Part shown: in pieces, positions 42,524 through 53,376 of the stretch
How positions within the stretch are numbered: the first letter of the stretch is position 1
Layout of the letters: each line of letters opens with the position of its first letter
Source: Ornithodoros turicata
Lineage: Eukaryota > Arthropoda > Arachnida > Ixodida > Argasidae
DNA: 64,000 bases
Assembly: GCF_037126465.1 (NCBI RefSeq)
Contig: NC_088202.1
Span: 86,222,160 to 86,286,159 of the forward strand
Reading direction: 5' to 3'
The notes under the pieces: model-generated
Seen by the model: only the letters and a program-made list of their open reading frames with translations
Database searches by the model: none
What the model was told of the DNA's origin: nothing
Translations under genes and position numbers: made by a program

Positions 42524-43248
42524 CAGGGTTGGTTATCGAAAATATTATTGTTTCCGGTTCCGGTAACTGAAAAACTGGGCTTTTCGTTTCCGTTTCCGTT
42601 TCCGTTTCTGGACGATTTTCGGTTGCGATTTTTGTTTCCGTTTCCTTTTAAGAATTTCGTTTCCGTTTCCGTTTCTGAGGTAATTTCGGTACTGGTTTCT
42701 GTTTCTCATCCGGAACTCCTACTGTCTGGTGGTGGCTTTTTCATGGCAGGTATTCTAGTTGCATAACGGATGCAAAAGGACAGCTACACCAAGCACAAAC
42801 ACTAAAGACTTTAATGCAAAGCTCGTCTCGAATCTTATACACTGCAAGGAGATGCCTCTCTAGGTTGCTGAAATACATGCCTTTAAGTTTCAAAAATCTC
42901 CGCTCGTACGCAAAAATAACACGTCATCCAAAACTTTCGCGTCCATCTTGCTGCGCAGTGGGCTCAACACGAAAGAAAGTCCCGAAAATAAACGAATGAA
43001 TGGACGATGACTGGAAGATATATATAATTTTCTGAACTGGATATATATAATTTTCATATTAACGCGAAAACACTGAGGGAAACGTCCTGCGAATTTGGTT
43101 TCCGTTAACGTTACCACTTTTGAATTTCGTTTCCGTTTCGGGTTCTGGTAGCGGAAACTAAAACAATTTTGTTTCCGTTTCCATTTTCGTTTCCTGTTGA
43201 ATTTCGGTAATTACCGTTTATCGTTTCCGTTTCCGGTAGCCAACCCTG
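42524..43248. mobile_element. hAT-like nonautonomous element with TTTCCG words
   Basis: Termini CAGGGTTGG and CCAACCCTG are inverted. The flanks CCCACATA (42516-42523) and CTCACATA (43249-43256) match at 7 of 8 bases, a hAT-type 8-bp duplication. Both subterminal regions are arrays of the word GTTTCCG in the same orientation. The middle (about 42720-43090) is unrelated and non-coding. Confidence 0.75.
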
Positions 43249-43549
43249 CTCACATACACCCTTCGACAGAATGTCCGTCCGCCCGTAAAGTCCGTCTGCG
43301 TAAGGAGCATGTGTTCCTCTGATAAGCTTTGTTATAAAACATCTCTATCGAATAGAAAAGCACCTTGTATTGTGCAGTTACGATTATAAACACACTGTAC
43401 GGTGCCGAGTGAGCATTAACTCTATTCAGAATTGTCCATGAACAGCAGCTGGACTATGCCGGTGAAAGAATATGTACAAAATGCAGGAGACTATGCATAT
43501 ACTATCTCGTGTCACTGCTCATGCACATTGCTCTCACCTGTTTCTTTTT

Positions 43550-43695
43550 ATTTATTTATTTCATCCTTCTTTTGCTTTGTTTTTTAATTGTTTCATTCAT
43601 TTTCCGATACCTGCGCCTTAGCAAGCAGACTCTGTTTGACTGACCTTTCCCCCTTTTCCCGTTTTTTTCTTCTAATAAATATATCCTCCTCCCGC
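43550..43695 (+). repeat. 3'-end repeat with AATAAA
   Basis: Related to 37505-37670: TTAGCAAGCAGACTCTG, TGACTGACCTTTCCCCC, CTAATAAATATATCCTCC. Confidence 0.4.
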
Positions 43696-43699
43696 CCTC

Positions 43700-44470
43700 G
43701 TGTCCGTACGAATCTATGGGATAACTACGCAGATTTCTTTTTGTAGTGAGCATGTTTTCTCTTTTTCAGATCAATAATATCCCCACACGATATGTACCGA
43801 GGTATCGAGATGCATTTTGCACACACGAGCAATGACAAAGCAGCCATCGTTCTTTATTTTTTTCAGACATGACCACTCTCGGTCTCTAACATTCTCCTGC
43901 GACCCTTCACTATGACTACCACTTTTTATATGCGAAACAGAAAGGCTAAGATGATAATCGCATATGACTAGCGAAATTGGTACCGAAGTCAGGCTTCACA
44001 TTACGGTGCTCCTGGGTTCCATTAGCGTATCTATGGCGGCAAATTAACCGGTCTCTTCCCAGGACCGCTCGGTCCAGGTTCTACGTCAGCTGTCAAAATG
44101 ATTTTGCCCTGAAGTTCCCCTCCTTCATTTGTGCGAGCGGGGAACTCGTTGTTGGGTATTTTGGTTTAGCCATACGTGCCCTGCTCGGTAATGGACCTGA
44201 ATGAACGCGATATGAAAGATGCAAGTTATGAACGCTGGAAAGGAGGCAAAAATGTAATAATAGAGACTATAATTTGCCAGGTCTGGTATTTTAGGGGATA
44301 TGGTAACAGGTTTGCCTCATGCGGGCACCAAACACGGCTCTGGGTGGTTCATGTTATGTTCTCCACAGTAAGTTAAACTTAAATATAATGATAAGTTGAT
44401 AAGCAAATTTGAAAAAAAAAATATATATATATGAAGACATTGAATTCGGCACCCGACCAATTCTGCCACC
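43700..44470. other. Unique-looking DNA, no gene recognised
   Basis: Only short open frames without a domain. Purine-rich (A)n and (GA)n tracts follow at 44409-44530. Confidence 0.35.
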
Positions 44471-44680
44471 CCCCCCCACACCAAAAAAAAAAAAAAAAAA
44501 GAAAGAGAGAGAGAGAGAGAAAAAAAAACGACAGCGCAATAGCAACAACAAAGATACGGTACAGCGGCAACAATCACAAACTCATCGTTCACATCACAGT
44601 TCGTTGACGCTGTCGACGAAAGGGATGCATGCGTAGTACGCTTACAATCGTCATTCGAGACCAACTACTCTACGCACAAC

Positions 44681-45150
44681 CAGGGATTGGGACCGTTATT
44701 TTCCCCATAATGAAGGTGCCTGAGCAGTTGGCAGAACGCAGAAGGCAGGGAAAACACAACATGAAGCGCTTCTTGAGCGCTTCGTGTTGTATTTTTTTCT
44801 GTCTACTGCCCATTGCTCAGGCACCTTCATTATGGCCATGCACCAGCTAGTGTGTGTGTACACAGCACTTTATGGAACCGTTATTTTTGAGGGTTCGGTT
44901 CAGGGGGGACGGGGACGGGAGGGGGTATATATTTATTAAGAAAAAAAAACGAAAGGAAAGGTTAGCCAGGCAAAGAGCCGGCTCGGCAAAGAGTGTTCGG
45001 TTCGGTTTTCGTTTCAAGCATATCGGTTGGGTTCAGGTTCGGGTCAAGAGCAGAAAAAACAAAGGTTCGATTCAATTTGAACCGGTTCGTCGAAGCTAAC
45101 AATTTTAATTTAACGGTATTACGATTCAAACCAGGCTCTAGGTTATGCTA
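44681..45150. repeat. Word-rich block (GGTTCGG) with hAT-like left terminus
   Basis: It starts CAGGGATTGGGACCGTTATT. The phrase GG(G/A)ACCGTTATTTT recurs at 44876, after which the words GGTTCGGTT and GGTTCGGG follow to about 45090. The hairpin at 44705-44835 interrupts it. The right end is uncertain. Confidence 0.45.
44705..44835. mobile_element. Short hairpin element, 131 bp
   Basis: CCATAATGAAGGTGCCTGAG on the left pairs with CTCAGGCACCTTCATTATGG on the right. The inner part AACACAACATGAAGCGCTTC pairs with GAAGC...GTGTTGT after a short loop. It has no gene. Confidence 0.7.
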
Positions 45151-45270
45151 AGTACGCGAAATATAACTTTCTCTCCCTGAAGCGTGATTTCATAACACTC
45201 TGAAAGAAGAAATTTGGCTGACAAGTGTAGGACAGTGTCAAAGCTATATGAGTGCGTTGTAGATTGCCTC

Positions 45271-45272
<2 letters not shown>

Positions 45273-45305
<33 letters not shown>
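45273..45305. repeat. (TA)n microsatellite
   Basis: About 16 units. Confidence 0.9.
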
Positions 45306-45308
<3 letters not shown>

Positions 45309-45346
45309 GGGAAAAATAGCCAGAGGTCTTTGGCTGCACGCATAGC

Positions 45347-45466
45347 ATATGTTTGTAAGTGGTCAAACGTCGCCACATCAGTACTGGACAGCTGTTTCGG
45401 ACTTCTTGTTATGGCCGAAACAGCTGTCCAGTTTTGGCGTGGCGACATTTGAGCACTTACAAATAT
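45347..45466. repeat. Hairpin repeat, about 50-bp arms
   Basis: GTCGCCACATCAGTACTGGA then CAGCTGTTTCGG on the left pairs with CCGAAACAGCTGTCCAG then TGGCGTGGCGAC on the right. The loop is ACTTCTTGTTATGG. (AT)n tracts lie on both sides. Confidence 0.75.
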
Positions 45467-46033
45467 ATATATATATACGTTACAGGAGCACAGTGAAGTG
45501 CAGACTGTATACATGGCTGAATCGAACGCCCATGTCCCCGTTGATATACCTCACCCGGGAACGCCTCTAACCATGATTTCCTGGCTATGCGGGAAATTGG
45601 CGCGACGAACTAACGAGACCCTACAGAGGCGAGTGTCTTTTATTCTCTATTGTATTCTAAACAGAAAAGAAAAGACAGGGAGTGAAACGTGCACGTGCTT
45701 GGAGATTGCTAGAAGAAGCACGTGTTTAAGACAGCGCATGAGAAAACGCGGGAGCGTCTTCTAATATTTCGACATTTTGATGCCTGATGAAATTGTAATA
45801 GTTTGCCAACTCAATGTTTTAGTGGAGAACAGGAAAGAAAGTGCAGGTGTCATGTCCGAATGGTTGTCTCTCTTTCAATCTATTCTTTCCCCCTCCCGGA
45901 TTGAAACACCGTGAGATAAAATCAGCCGTCAATGTCGTGCTCACGTTGAACATCACCACTATAGAAGTCCTGTTGCTCGGCTCTCGTAGAGCAACGTTCT
46001 ATCGTGATTCGTGAAGGGTGCCCTCATCGTTAA

Positions 46034-46572
46034 AGGGCGAGACACATGTACGACAAAACGCACGACACGTCGTGGGACGAGTCGCACAATTTCGTGTCTG
46101 CACTTGTCGCATGCTGCATTCGCAGACACATGGACGGCGGCATCCCTGCGACATATCGCTGTGAACCGCCGTGTTGCTAGAACAGCGCGGCGAGAGCTAC
46201 ATTCGCTACGCTCTACTTAACGTAACGAAAGTTGCTCGCAAAATAAAATACAGTGAACGGGAACAGTTCGTTGCTTATATCACTTGTGTTTCAATAAACG
46301 ACACGACGAAATCAGCCACTCGTCGCATTCTGAACGCACACTATCCGCCATTTTTTCTCGGACCCACCACATCTACCAGATAGGCATGATCATTGGCCAT
46401 TTGGTTGGTGACGCCACCACCTTCGTACGACAACCAGCCGACGGAGATGAAATATCCAAGAAGTTTTGTCGCGCTGCGACGACTTCTTTCGGAGAGAATC
46501 CGTCCCAGGATGCTTTGCGTTGCGATGCGCCGGACGACGTGTCGCGCATTTTGTCGTACATGTGTCTCGCCC
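46034..46572. mobile_element. TTAA-flanked nonautonomous element
   Basis: TTAA at 46030-46033 and 46573-46576. The termini GGGCGAGACACATGTACGAC and GTCGTACATGTGTCTCGCCC are perfect inverses for 20 bp, and the match continues imperfectly to about 45 bp. TTAA targets are used by piggyBac- and Kolobok-type elements. It has no transposase. The inside is rich in CGAC/GTCG words. Confidence 0.75.
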
Positions 46573-46579
46573 TTAAGCA

Positions 46580-48028
46580 TCGGTGGTGGTGATAGATGCG
46601 GTGAGGGGATTCCTGACTAGCATACGCGCAAGGGTGTGGTCTTAGGGAAGAAAGAACTTCGTGCTTCCTTCAGCTGATTCGCAATGCACGACAGTAGCTC
46701 AACACTACATTCGCTGTTGTGAAAACCTAGGCTTCCACTCAGAAAAAGAATGACTGGCAGCACTGCTCTGAAGACCGGCTTTTAATAGACTCCGTCGAAC
46801 ATCGAAAAAACAGAAAAAACAAACAAGAAATCGAACAGTAAGCAAGCGCACACAAAGACGAAGAAGCTCACGTCGTTTTCCTCATCAACTCTTAGTCCAC
46901 AAATCAAATAAAACCACAACATCGCATTGCGGTACGAGTTGATAGACATGGAGGCTGTGTATCTCCTTTCCATTCTAATACAGAGGCGATATTTTAAATT
47001 TAAGCTGTGAAATACGAAGTTTTATCTTCATGTACATTACTGGCTCAAGATCAGCAAAGTAAGCTCAGTTTATGATGGCAACCTGAATTCTCCACTGCCA
47101 CTCAAACGAACGCACCTCACGCGATTCGAGTGGTGCCTGCCGCACCTTCACTATAAAGAGGAGGGGAAAAGAAGAGGGGGCCACTGTCCCGCGTTCACAT
47201 TCCCGAAAGGCGTAGAAAACATAAAGAACAGCTCAACCAACACAAGTTGTCTACCTCGAACGGCCTACTTGAGCCCAGTCTTTGCAAAAACGAAATGCCA
47301 CCACGAGATTTTGCTCATCATTACTCCTAATTGCCCCTCGGCGTATACATGTCGTCAACGCGTGCAGAAAAAAGGGAACCCCGATACAAGGGCTTCGTTT
47401 CCCAACTACGTATCGTCCGTAATTGGAAAGATAACTGGAGACAATCAGTTAACAAGGTCAGCATCGCAGCGGGCTTTTGCGCTTAATTAAGCTAAGGCAC
47501 AGTTGCTTCTTCTGTTATACCATGTAATACCCTTTTCTGTATTGTATGGGAGGAAGGTATATGGGGCATCATTATGAGAGGTAGGCATTTAGCCCTCAAT
47601 GCCCTCAGGGAGACGCCACGCGCTGGGCCAGTTTGAAACTAATGGCGATATCGCTGCACATCATCGCCTTGTTAGAGCTCGAAATTCCTTCGTTATGAAC
47701 GGAAAGTTCGGTCGAAGCGCGTCATCTATGGATTTGCCCCGAGGGCTGAGTTTGCGATCGGCAATGATGAATAAGCTTGAGATGACTTAGGAGCTGTTTT
47801 GCAAGAACATGTTGTCCAAAATCGGGTTGACAAAGTGCGTTTTACGAGTTATAGCGGAGACATCACTAGTCTCCAAGGACGTCGTTGCCTGCAAAAGGTG
47901 AAGGAAAAGTGGTGTACAGTTTCAATAGTGCGCGGTAATCGCGCTTCAAACGCGGTCATCAACCACAGCCATTCTAAAGCATCCCAGCGCGCAAACAACA
48001 CACCATGTTGATGGATATTTTCGACATA
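46580..48028. other. Unique-looking DNA, no gene recognised
   Basis: Open frames of up to 83 codons without a domain. I see no repeats. Confidence 0.35.
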
Positions 48029-48096
48029 CACTGTTAAAACCAGCTGCACCGCATACAGCCGCCCGGAGCCAGCCATCATTAAGAATGATTCCAGTT

Positions 48097-48500
48097 TCAA
48101 GTTACAAGTTTATTCGGTTTCTTTCACTACTTAAGAATGGCACAAAAAATGTGTGGTCCCTTAGCTTACAGCTAGTGCCGGGTCCACTAAATACATACAT
48201 GCATCAATTTAGGCAGGGATATAGAACACATTATCACAAACAAACACAAATCAGTCAATTCTTTTACATATTAGTCAATCAACATTATCACAAACATACA
48301 CGCATATCTGCGAGAACCGTAACACAATAATCAAAGTAGACACAAACAGGGATTAAGAAAAAAAAAAACAAGAGAAAAATACAGCAAAAATAAATGACAA
48401 ATCAGGTCACTCGAAGGTACCTTATCATACATTCGTCGCACATTCATTGAAGACCAAATAGTGTATACATACAAAAAAATAATGATAATATACTATATTT
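48097..48500 (-). repeat. 3' UTR of a minus-strand non-LTR element
   Basis: On the minus strand the segment ends CACTAGCTGTAAGC, GTGAAAGAAACCGAATAAAC and TTGTAACTTG, which is a polyadenylation-type AATAAA end. No coding part is recognised next to it. Confidence 0.4.
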
Positions 48501-49099
48501 TTGGGGAAAAAAATGCGATGAATCCGAATATTTTTGCGTATTGTGTCCAAAAACCAACCAACTTACCAACTTACACTGCTCCACTGCTGCCTTTACAATT
48601 CCGACTGTGTCATCGCGCCACGCATACTGTCTCTCGCACCGCACCTCCTCCACATCTGCAGAGTTGCATGCCATTTTGTTCTCCCTCAATTCCAATTCCA
48701 TCCGCCGATATCAGCAGCTGGGTGATATACCGTCACTCCAAGGCAGCTCTTCAGTGTATAGCGAACATGGGTATTCGTAGATCACAGGCGCCAGTGGTTG
48801 TGGAAATACTGGAGGAACTAAGTCGTCTTCAGATGAGCGCATGGGCGTACCGAGAAGGGGGCAAGGGGGGGGGCGCGGCCCTCCCTTGGAACTCCAAGGT
48901 CGCTTGTGAAAATAGTGCGCTCTTTGTCATAGGTCGTAATGATTATTCTCAGATGTCATGATACGAACCTCGGACACCCACACAGTGCGCAACGTCCGGC
49001 TCCAGAAAAAGATGTGGTAGGGTGGTGGCGGATTGCACTCTTGCCCCCACCCTGAAAGTGCTTTGCCCCCCCCCCCTGAAAAAAATCATGGGAACGCCC

Positions 49100-49560
49100 A
49101 TGGATGAGCGTGCATTCTATCTACTTCCACTGGGTTCCTACGCAAGCAGCAATGAAGAGGCTGACGGGGCTGCAGCAGCTGCGTACCATTACCAATCAAG
49201 CGTGCGGATTACGCCCCTCTCCCCCCAAGAGCGATAGGCGAACCTTCCTCAATGATGTGGTGAGGCCTCTCGCACATGCGCCATGGTCACGTGACGTTCC
49301 ATCAAGAGTTCTGATGCCTGAAACAATGCGTGAAACCCTGACCTTTGCTTCATCATGCCTTCTCGTGTGCCTCGCCATTTTGCATCGCTGGTGCACAGGC
49401 TTCGTCTCGGGGTTGCATTCACCCCCCATTCAAGCATCTGATCAGCTGCTTACACTCTACGCTCTGCTCTCGCTGTGCTGTTTTGGCGGATACCAAGCAT
49501 GTGCTTCTCGACTGCCATACACCTCCCAATGAGCAGCTCTGCAGTGTTGCCTCTAGTTGA
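49100..49560 (+). pseudogene. Decayed C-terminus of a plus-strand non-LTR ORF2
   Basis: Frames read ILHRWCTGFVSGLHSPPIQ and, after a shift, CSRCAVLADTKHVLLDCHTP. The CxxC...H...C pattern with HVLLDC is the terminal zinc knuckle of RNase H-bearing non-LTR elements. The 3' region continues to about 50200, ending in (CAT)n and (GTT)n tracts. Confidence 0.45.
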
Positions 49561-50205
49561 TCGCGGCAGCACCATTCACATTGGCAACCATCCTCGGCCC
49601 TTGGTCTAACCAGATCGACCATCGCCACGCTCTTGAGTACTTCCAGATTTTTCTCCGGGGTTCCGGTCTCCTCTCTACCCTATGATGTGCCCGCGTATCT
49701 GTGCGCTGTGTGTGTGTGTTTTGGTGTGTTGTGGTGTGCCTAGCGTTCTTTTGATGTTGTCTCACTGAATCCACTGACTATCGACCCCTATTCAGCGTCG
49801 TTCATCACCTCATCATCAGGACAAATCTCATCCTTCCCATTGTGCCTTGGGGTGGTGGCCCGCACCTCATGTGGCGAATTTCCCCATTCATCATCATTAA
49901 TTTATCTGTTGTCAACTTCAAATGCTGGATCAGAGGCCATTCAACATCTGCAAAGTTCTCGGCCCATGGAGTAACCCTGGACATCAGTGCCGTGCACTTG
50001 GCGCTTTTCTTTCCTGTCTGAGGGCCACCGGCCTCCTTCACGAACTGTAGGAATTTCCTTCCCTCGTCATCCTTTCATGTGAACCTTTTTGGAATGGGGT
50101 AGGGTCCTGCACTCAACGCAGGGAAACATCCCACATCATCATCATCATCCATTCATCGATTATGTTGTTGTTGTTGTTATCTGTTGTTGTTGTTGTTGAG
50201 TTCAA
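49561..50205 (+). repeat. 3' UTR of the decayed non-LTR element
   Basis: It contains GCACCTCATGTGGCGAATTT, shared with 23914-23990. It also contains GGGGTAGGGTCCTG near 50096, shared with the 76-bp insertion at 15966-16041. It ends in (GTT)n, as that insertion does. These three pieces are probably from one retrotransposon family. Confidence 0.5.
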
Positions 50206-50303
50206 AAACAGCCGTATTCTCCCCATTTTCAACATATCAGGAAAGGGGACGATGTCATTTGGAACGATCGTTGGCTAGGAGCGTGTTATGTGGCGAAGTT
50301 CTG

Positions 50304-50355
50304 TTTTTTTTTTTTAGATTCCAGGCTGGCGCGGTGATTGCGTACTCGACCGGCT
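50304..50355 (-). repeat. SINE-like fragment with poly(A), minus strand
   Basis: On the minus strand GGTCGAGTACGCAATCACCG, GCCAGCCTGGAATCT and a run of A. GTTCTG flanks it on both sides, inside the MITE terminus. Confidence 0.45.
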
Positions 50356-50819
50356 TGGTTCTGTTTTAACAGTGCATATGCTAGTCTCATACTGGTTACA
50401 CAAGCCTTGGTCCAGTTCCTCCTACATCCAGTTCTTCAGAACACGTCGTCAGAATGCTCTCCGTTAGTCAGCATTTTGTTTTGCTTTGTGTTCGAATCCA
50501 TTCAGGTTCCCTTCCTCATTTATCGTTGCGGCTTCACTAGTGAACACGTCATTACGATCACTATTGGCCCGCTGATCTATGTTTTACATTACAACCACCA
50601 TTGTATTCATAACCTTGAATATGGCGTTCAAAATGACACTCGCTTAACTGAAGTTACCTTTCATTTACTTTCCATCATATTTACCAGATGCTGCTGCTTC
50701 GTCCTCTGCTTGTGTTGTATGTATCTGTTTGCTTATTTAAAAAAAAGTGGGAGAGAATGTGAAGAAAGTGAGTGCATGTCCCGTTAGTCGAATTGGGCTC
50801 CTTGGCAAGTCGTCGGAAA

Positions 50820-50905
50820 GATGCCAGCGTAGCGTAGTGTTAAGAACACTCGACCGGAACAGAGAGGTGCGAGGTTGTTACGGTCCCTGTTCTAGTGGCC
50901 CGTTC
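50820..50905 (+). repeat. tRNA-like SINE fragment
   Basis: GCCAGCGTAGCGTAGTGTTA then AGAACACTCGACCGG resembles a tRNA 5' half with an A box. GCGAGGTTGTTACGGTCCC is a mutated B-box region. It is too diverged to be a functional tRNA gene. Confidence 0.45.
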
Positions 50906-53260
50906 CAACATCAACGCTTTTTGTAGACCGGTGATGAAGCTGGTGATCTTTGCGTCGACGCTAGAGTACCCCAGCAGCACTGTCGACGACGGCATATATG
51001 GTGGACTGCTAAGGCGTAGGTGAGGTATGTTATAGCTCGCGTAACTGTTTTGGTGGAGGAAAAGTAGTCGGCCACGACGATGAGTCCACTCTCAAATTGC
51101 TTCGCATACACCTCATCCACGTCTTCGCAGTCACCATGCCTAGAGGTGAAGCGTTGACCCCGTCCCGCATGTGCCACTCCGGCCGCGCGATTGCAAAGCC
51201 GCAAAGCTTGCCGCCGGGCCTTGCGCTTTGCAGCCGCAAAGCTTGTGCATCAGCAGTACCCGTTATTTCGATGGCACTCCTTTGCACTCTCCTCCTCTCA
51301 CTCCTTCTTTCTGCGGGCGGCACCGACTGCGCGATCTCAGGAAACGAAGCACTAACAGCTGTGGCTGTAAAATGCAATGAGGAGTAAGGCGATAGCAATC
51401 GTTTAACTGCTACGAAAATGCGGGGATAATTTTAAATTGAGCGTAATGGTTTGCAGATATGGGTCAAATGTAGGAGCATAACTGCAATGTGTTATGATAG
51501 AGAGGATAACGCGCTGTGAGGTTTGGCGTGAAGAAATAAGATACACTGAACCGAATTGGGAGGATAACTTTTTTATTCATGCCGATCTTGTTTGTTTCTT
51601 CTTCGTTGTGTACACTGGTTTAGCATATAGACATAACGGCTTATGAGTGCTGAAGTACTTAACGTAATCCGTACGCTTCGGTATGTTCAGTCCTGTAGAA
51701 ACAGAATCGGTACGTTTCAGCGTGTCAAGTTCACAATCAAACTCTAAGTCGATTGTCGTGTCGTTGCCGGCGGCAGGCACCTCGAGTGAATGATGCATAA
51801 ATCACACTAAATTTTTTTGCCGTGTATTTCAAGAGCAATTGATTTTAACGATCTGAAGCATTCACATGAGACTAGTGGGAATGACGACAAGCCTAACTGG
51901 ATTTACTGCAACGAGCAGACAATGGCCAGCAACATGGGAAGTCCGAGAACGACCGTTTACTTATGTCGGCAGGCTCACGCCACGACGAAGCAAGACGTCG
52001 CTCTCCCGCCTTGGCAGTCTGGCTTGCAAGATGTAATATAACGTAGCATACCAATGCCCGCAGCTGCCTCGTGATAACCTCCCCTAGCAGACATGCCCGG
52101 TGCTATACACTAGGTACTCCTCGTATCACCCTCGCGCAGTTGCATGATCTGAAACTATATACGGGGTGCAGCCGCCAGCGTGGTCTCAAGCGACCCTCCG
52201 TATGCAGAGCTGTATACGAAAGAAGGGGAGGAGTCACGTTGAATAATCTGCCATAAACGGTTCTGCCCCCACTGTTCCTGTGGAGCCAGCTATCGTCCGA
52301 GCAGAGTTTTCGTCGCAGACCACAGGAATTTCCGAGGGGTGGGCCAATAATGCTTTCGCATTAAAAGCTGGCTGTCGAAACTCCAAATAGTATATTTACC
52401 AAGTGAGCGGTTCATGAGGGAGGTTGAGGGAGACGTGTGTGTAGACCTTTCGGAGAGATCCCAAAAGTTTTCAGTATTTTGCTACATTTCCTGTACTTCG
52501 CGTTCATTTCACACGCAATATGTAAAACCACACGGTGGTTAAATCACCTGGCTTCTGCGGGGAAGTCGCTACTGTTCCTTTGTGTACTCATCGTAGAAGT
52601 TCAACTGAACCCTGTGATCACCGGCCTTTCTTTTTTCACTTTTCAGTTGTTCATGAGTACGACTCCGACGATACCCCTCTATAGTTAAAGGTGCGTACCC
52701 ACTACCGGGCGGGAGCCCGCAACGGCACCAACGTCGCTTGGAGGACGCCGGAGGCCCGTTCTCTGGCGCCGTCCAAGCAGTGGCTCCTTGCGTGACTGAC
52801 GGCGGCGGACGGCAGCGACCAACCAAGCAAAGCGAAAAACAAAACGAGGGTCCGTGGCGCAAGAAGAAGAAGAACAAAGAAGAACAAATAAGTCTCGCTT
52901 CCCTCACCCTCGTCGATTTATCTCAAGAGGACGGCACTTCGGTGTGGAAACTCTCGCCGTTCTCCGTTCGCCGCTCCCCGCTACGAGAGCGCACGCCTGG
53001 CAGTGGCACGGTGCTCTGGTGTCACAGGCGTGAAAACTCGAAGCCGACTCACCGCACCGCGCAAGGAAGGAAATATGCGTACACTATCAGTGTGCTTCGA
53101 TGGCAGCTAAGGACAAAGCACTTTGTGCAGGGCAAAGCACTTCAAATTTGTGCTAAAAATTAAACAATTCGCAGTTATTCCGCAATTATGCCAACAGTAC
53201 ATTTGCAGTATACACGAGTCCTTAGATACCGGAATTTTCCTGTTTTACTCCAATACTGCG
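50906..53260. other. Unique-looking DNA, no gene recognised
   Basis: Open frames up to 141 codons (52738-53163) show no domain. GC-rich patches occur at 51030-51380 (with a repeated GCCGCAAAGCTTG) and 52690-53020. At 52686 the sequence TTAAAGGTGCGTACCCAC resembles a TTAA-type terminus, but I find no partner. Confidence 0.35.
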
Positions 53261-53264
53261 AATG

Positions 53265-53372
53265 TAGAATGCAAAAAAAAAAAAAAAAAGAATCCCGAAA
53301 TCCCGAGATTTCGGGATGTCAAAAACAGCCGGGATCCCGGGATTTCGGTATATTCCGGGTCCCAACACTAGT
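53265..53372. repeat. Word-rich fragment (ATCCCGAAATCCCG)
   Basis: Palindromic words ATCCCG/CGGGAT recur seven or eight times. It ends GGGTCCCAACACTAG, which read in reverse begins CTAGTGTTGGGACCC, a hAT-like tip. The left end follows an A run and seems truncated. Confidence 0.5.
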
Positions 53373-53376
53373 GGCA

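Larger units (their letters stand above)
48029..50374. mobile_element. MITE (CACTGTTAAAAC) split by a retrotransposon nest
   Basis: The left arm CACTGTTAAAACCAGCTGC to about 48095 (ATCATTAAGAATGATTCC) and the right arm from about 50215 (TTTTCAACATATCAGGAAAG, GTTGGCTAGGAGCGTG) to GTTTTAACAGTG at 50374 fit one original element. About 2.1 kb of retroelement sequence separates them. A short SINE-like piece also sits in the right terminus (50304-50355). Confidence 0.55.

Noticed and set aside
45347..45466. Hammerhead ribozyme, because CCGAAACAGCTGTCC resembles the 3' core of Penelope-associated ribozymes
   Set aside because: No CUGANGA segment is present at the needed place, and the hairpin is explained by simple inverted arms.
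52738..53163. 141-codon plus-strand frame as a gene
   Set aside because: GC-rich stretch open on both strands without a recognisable domain.
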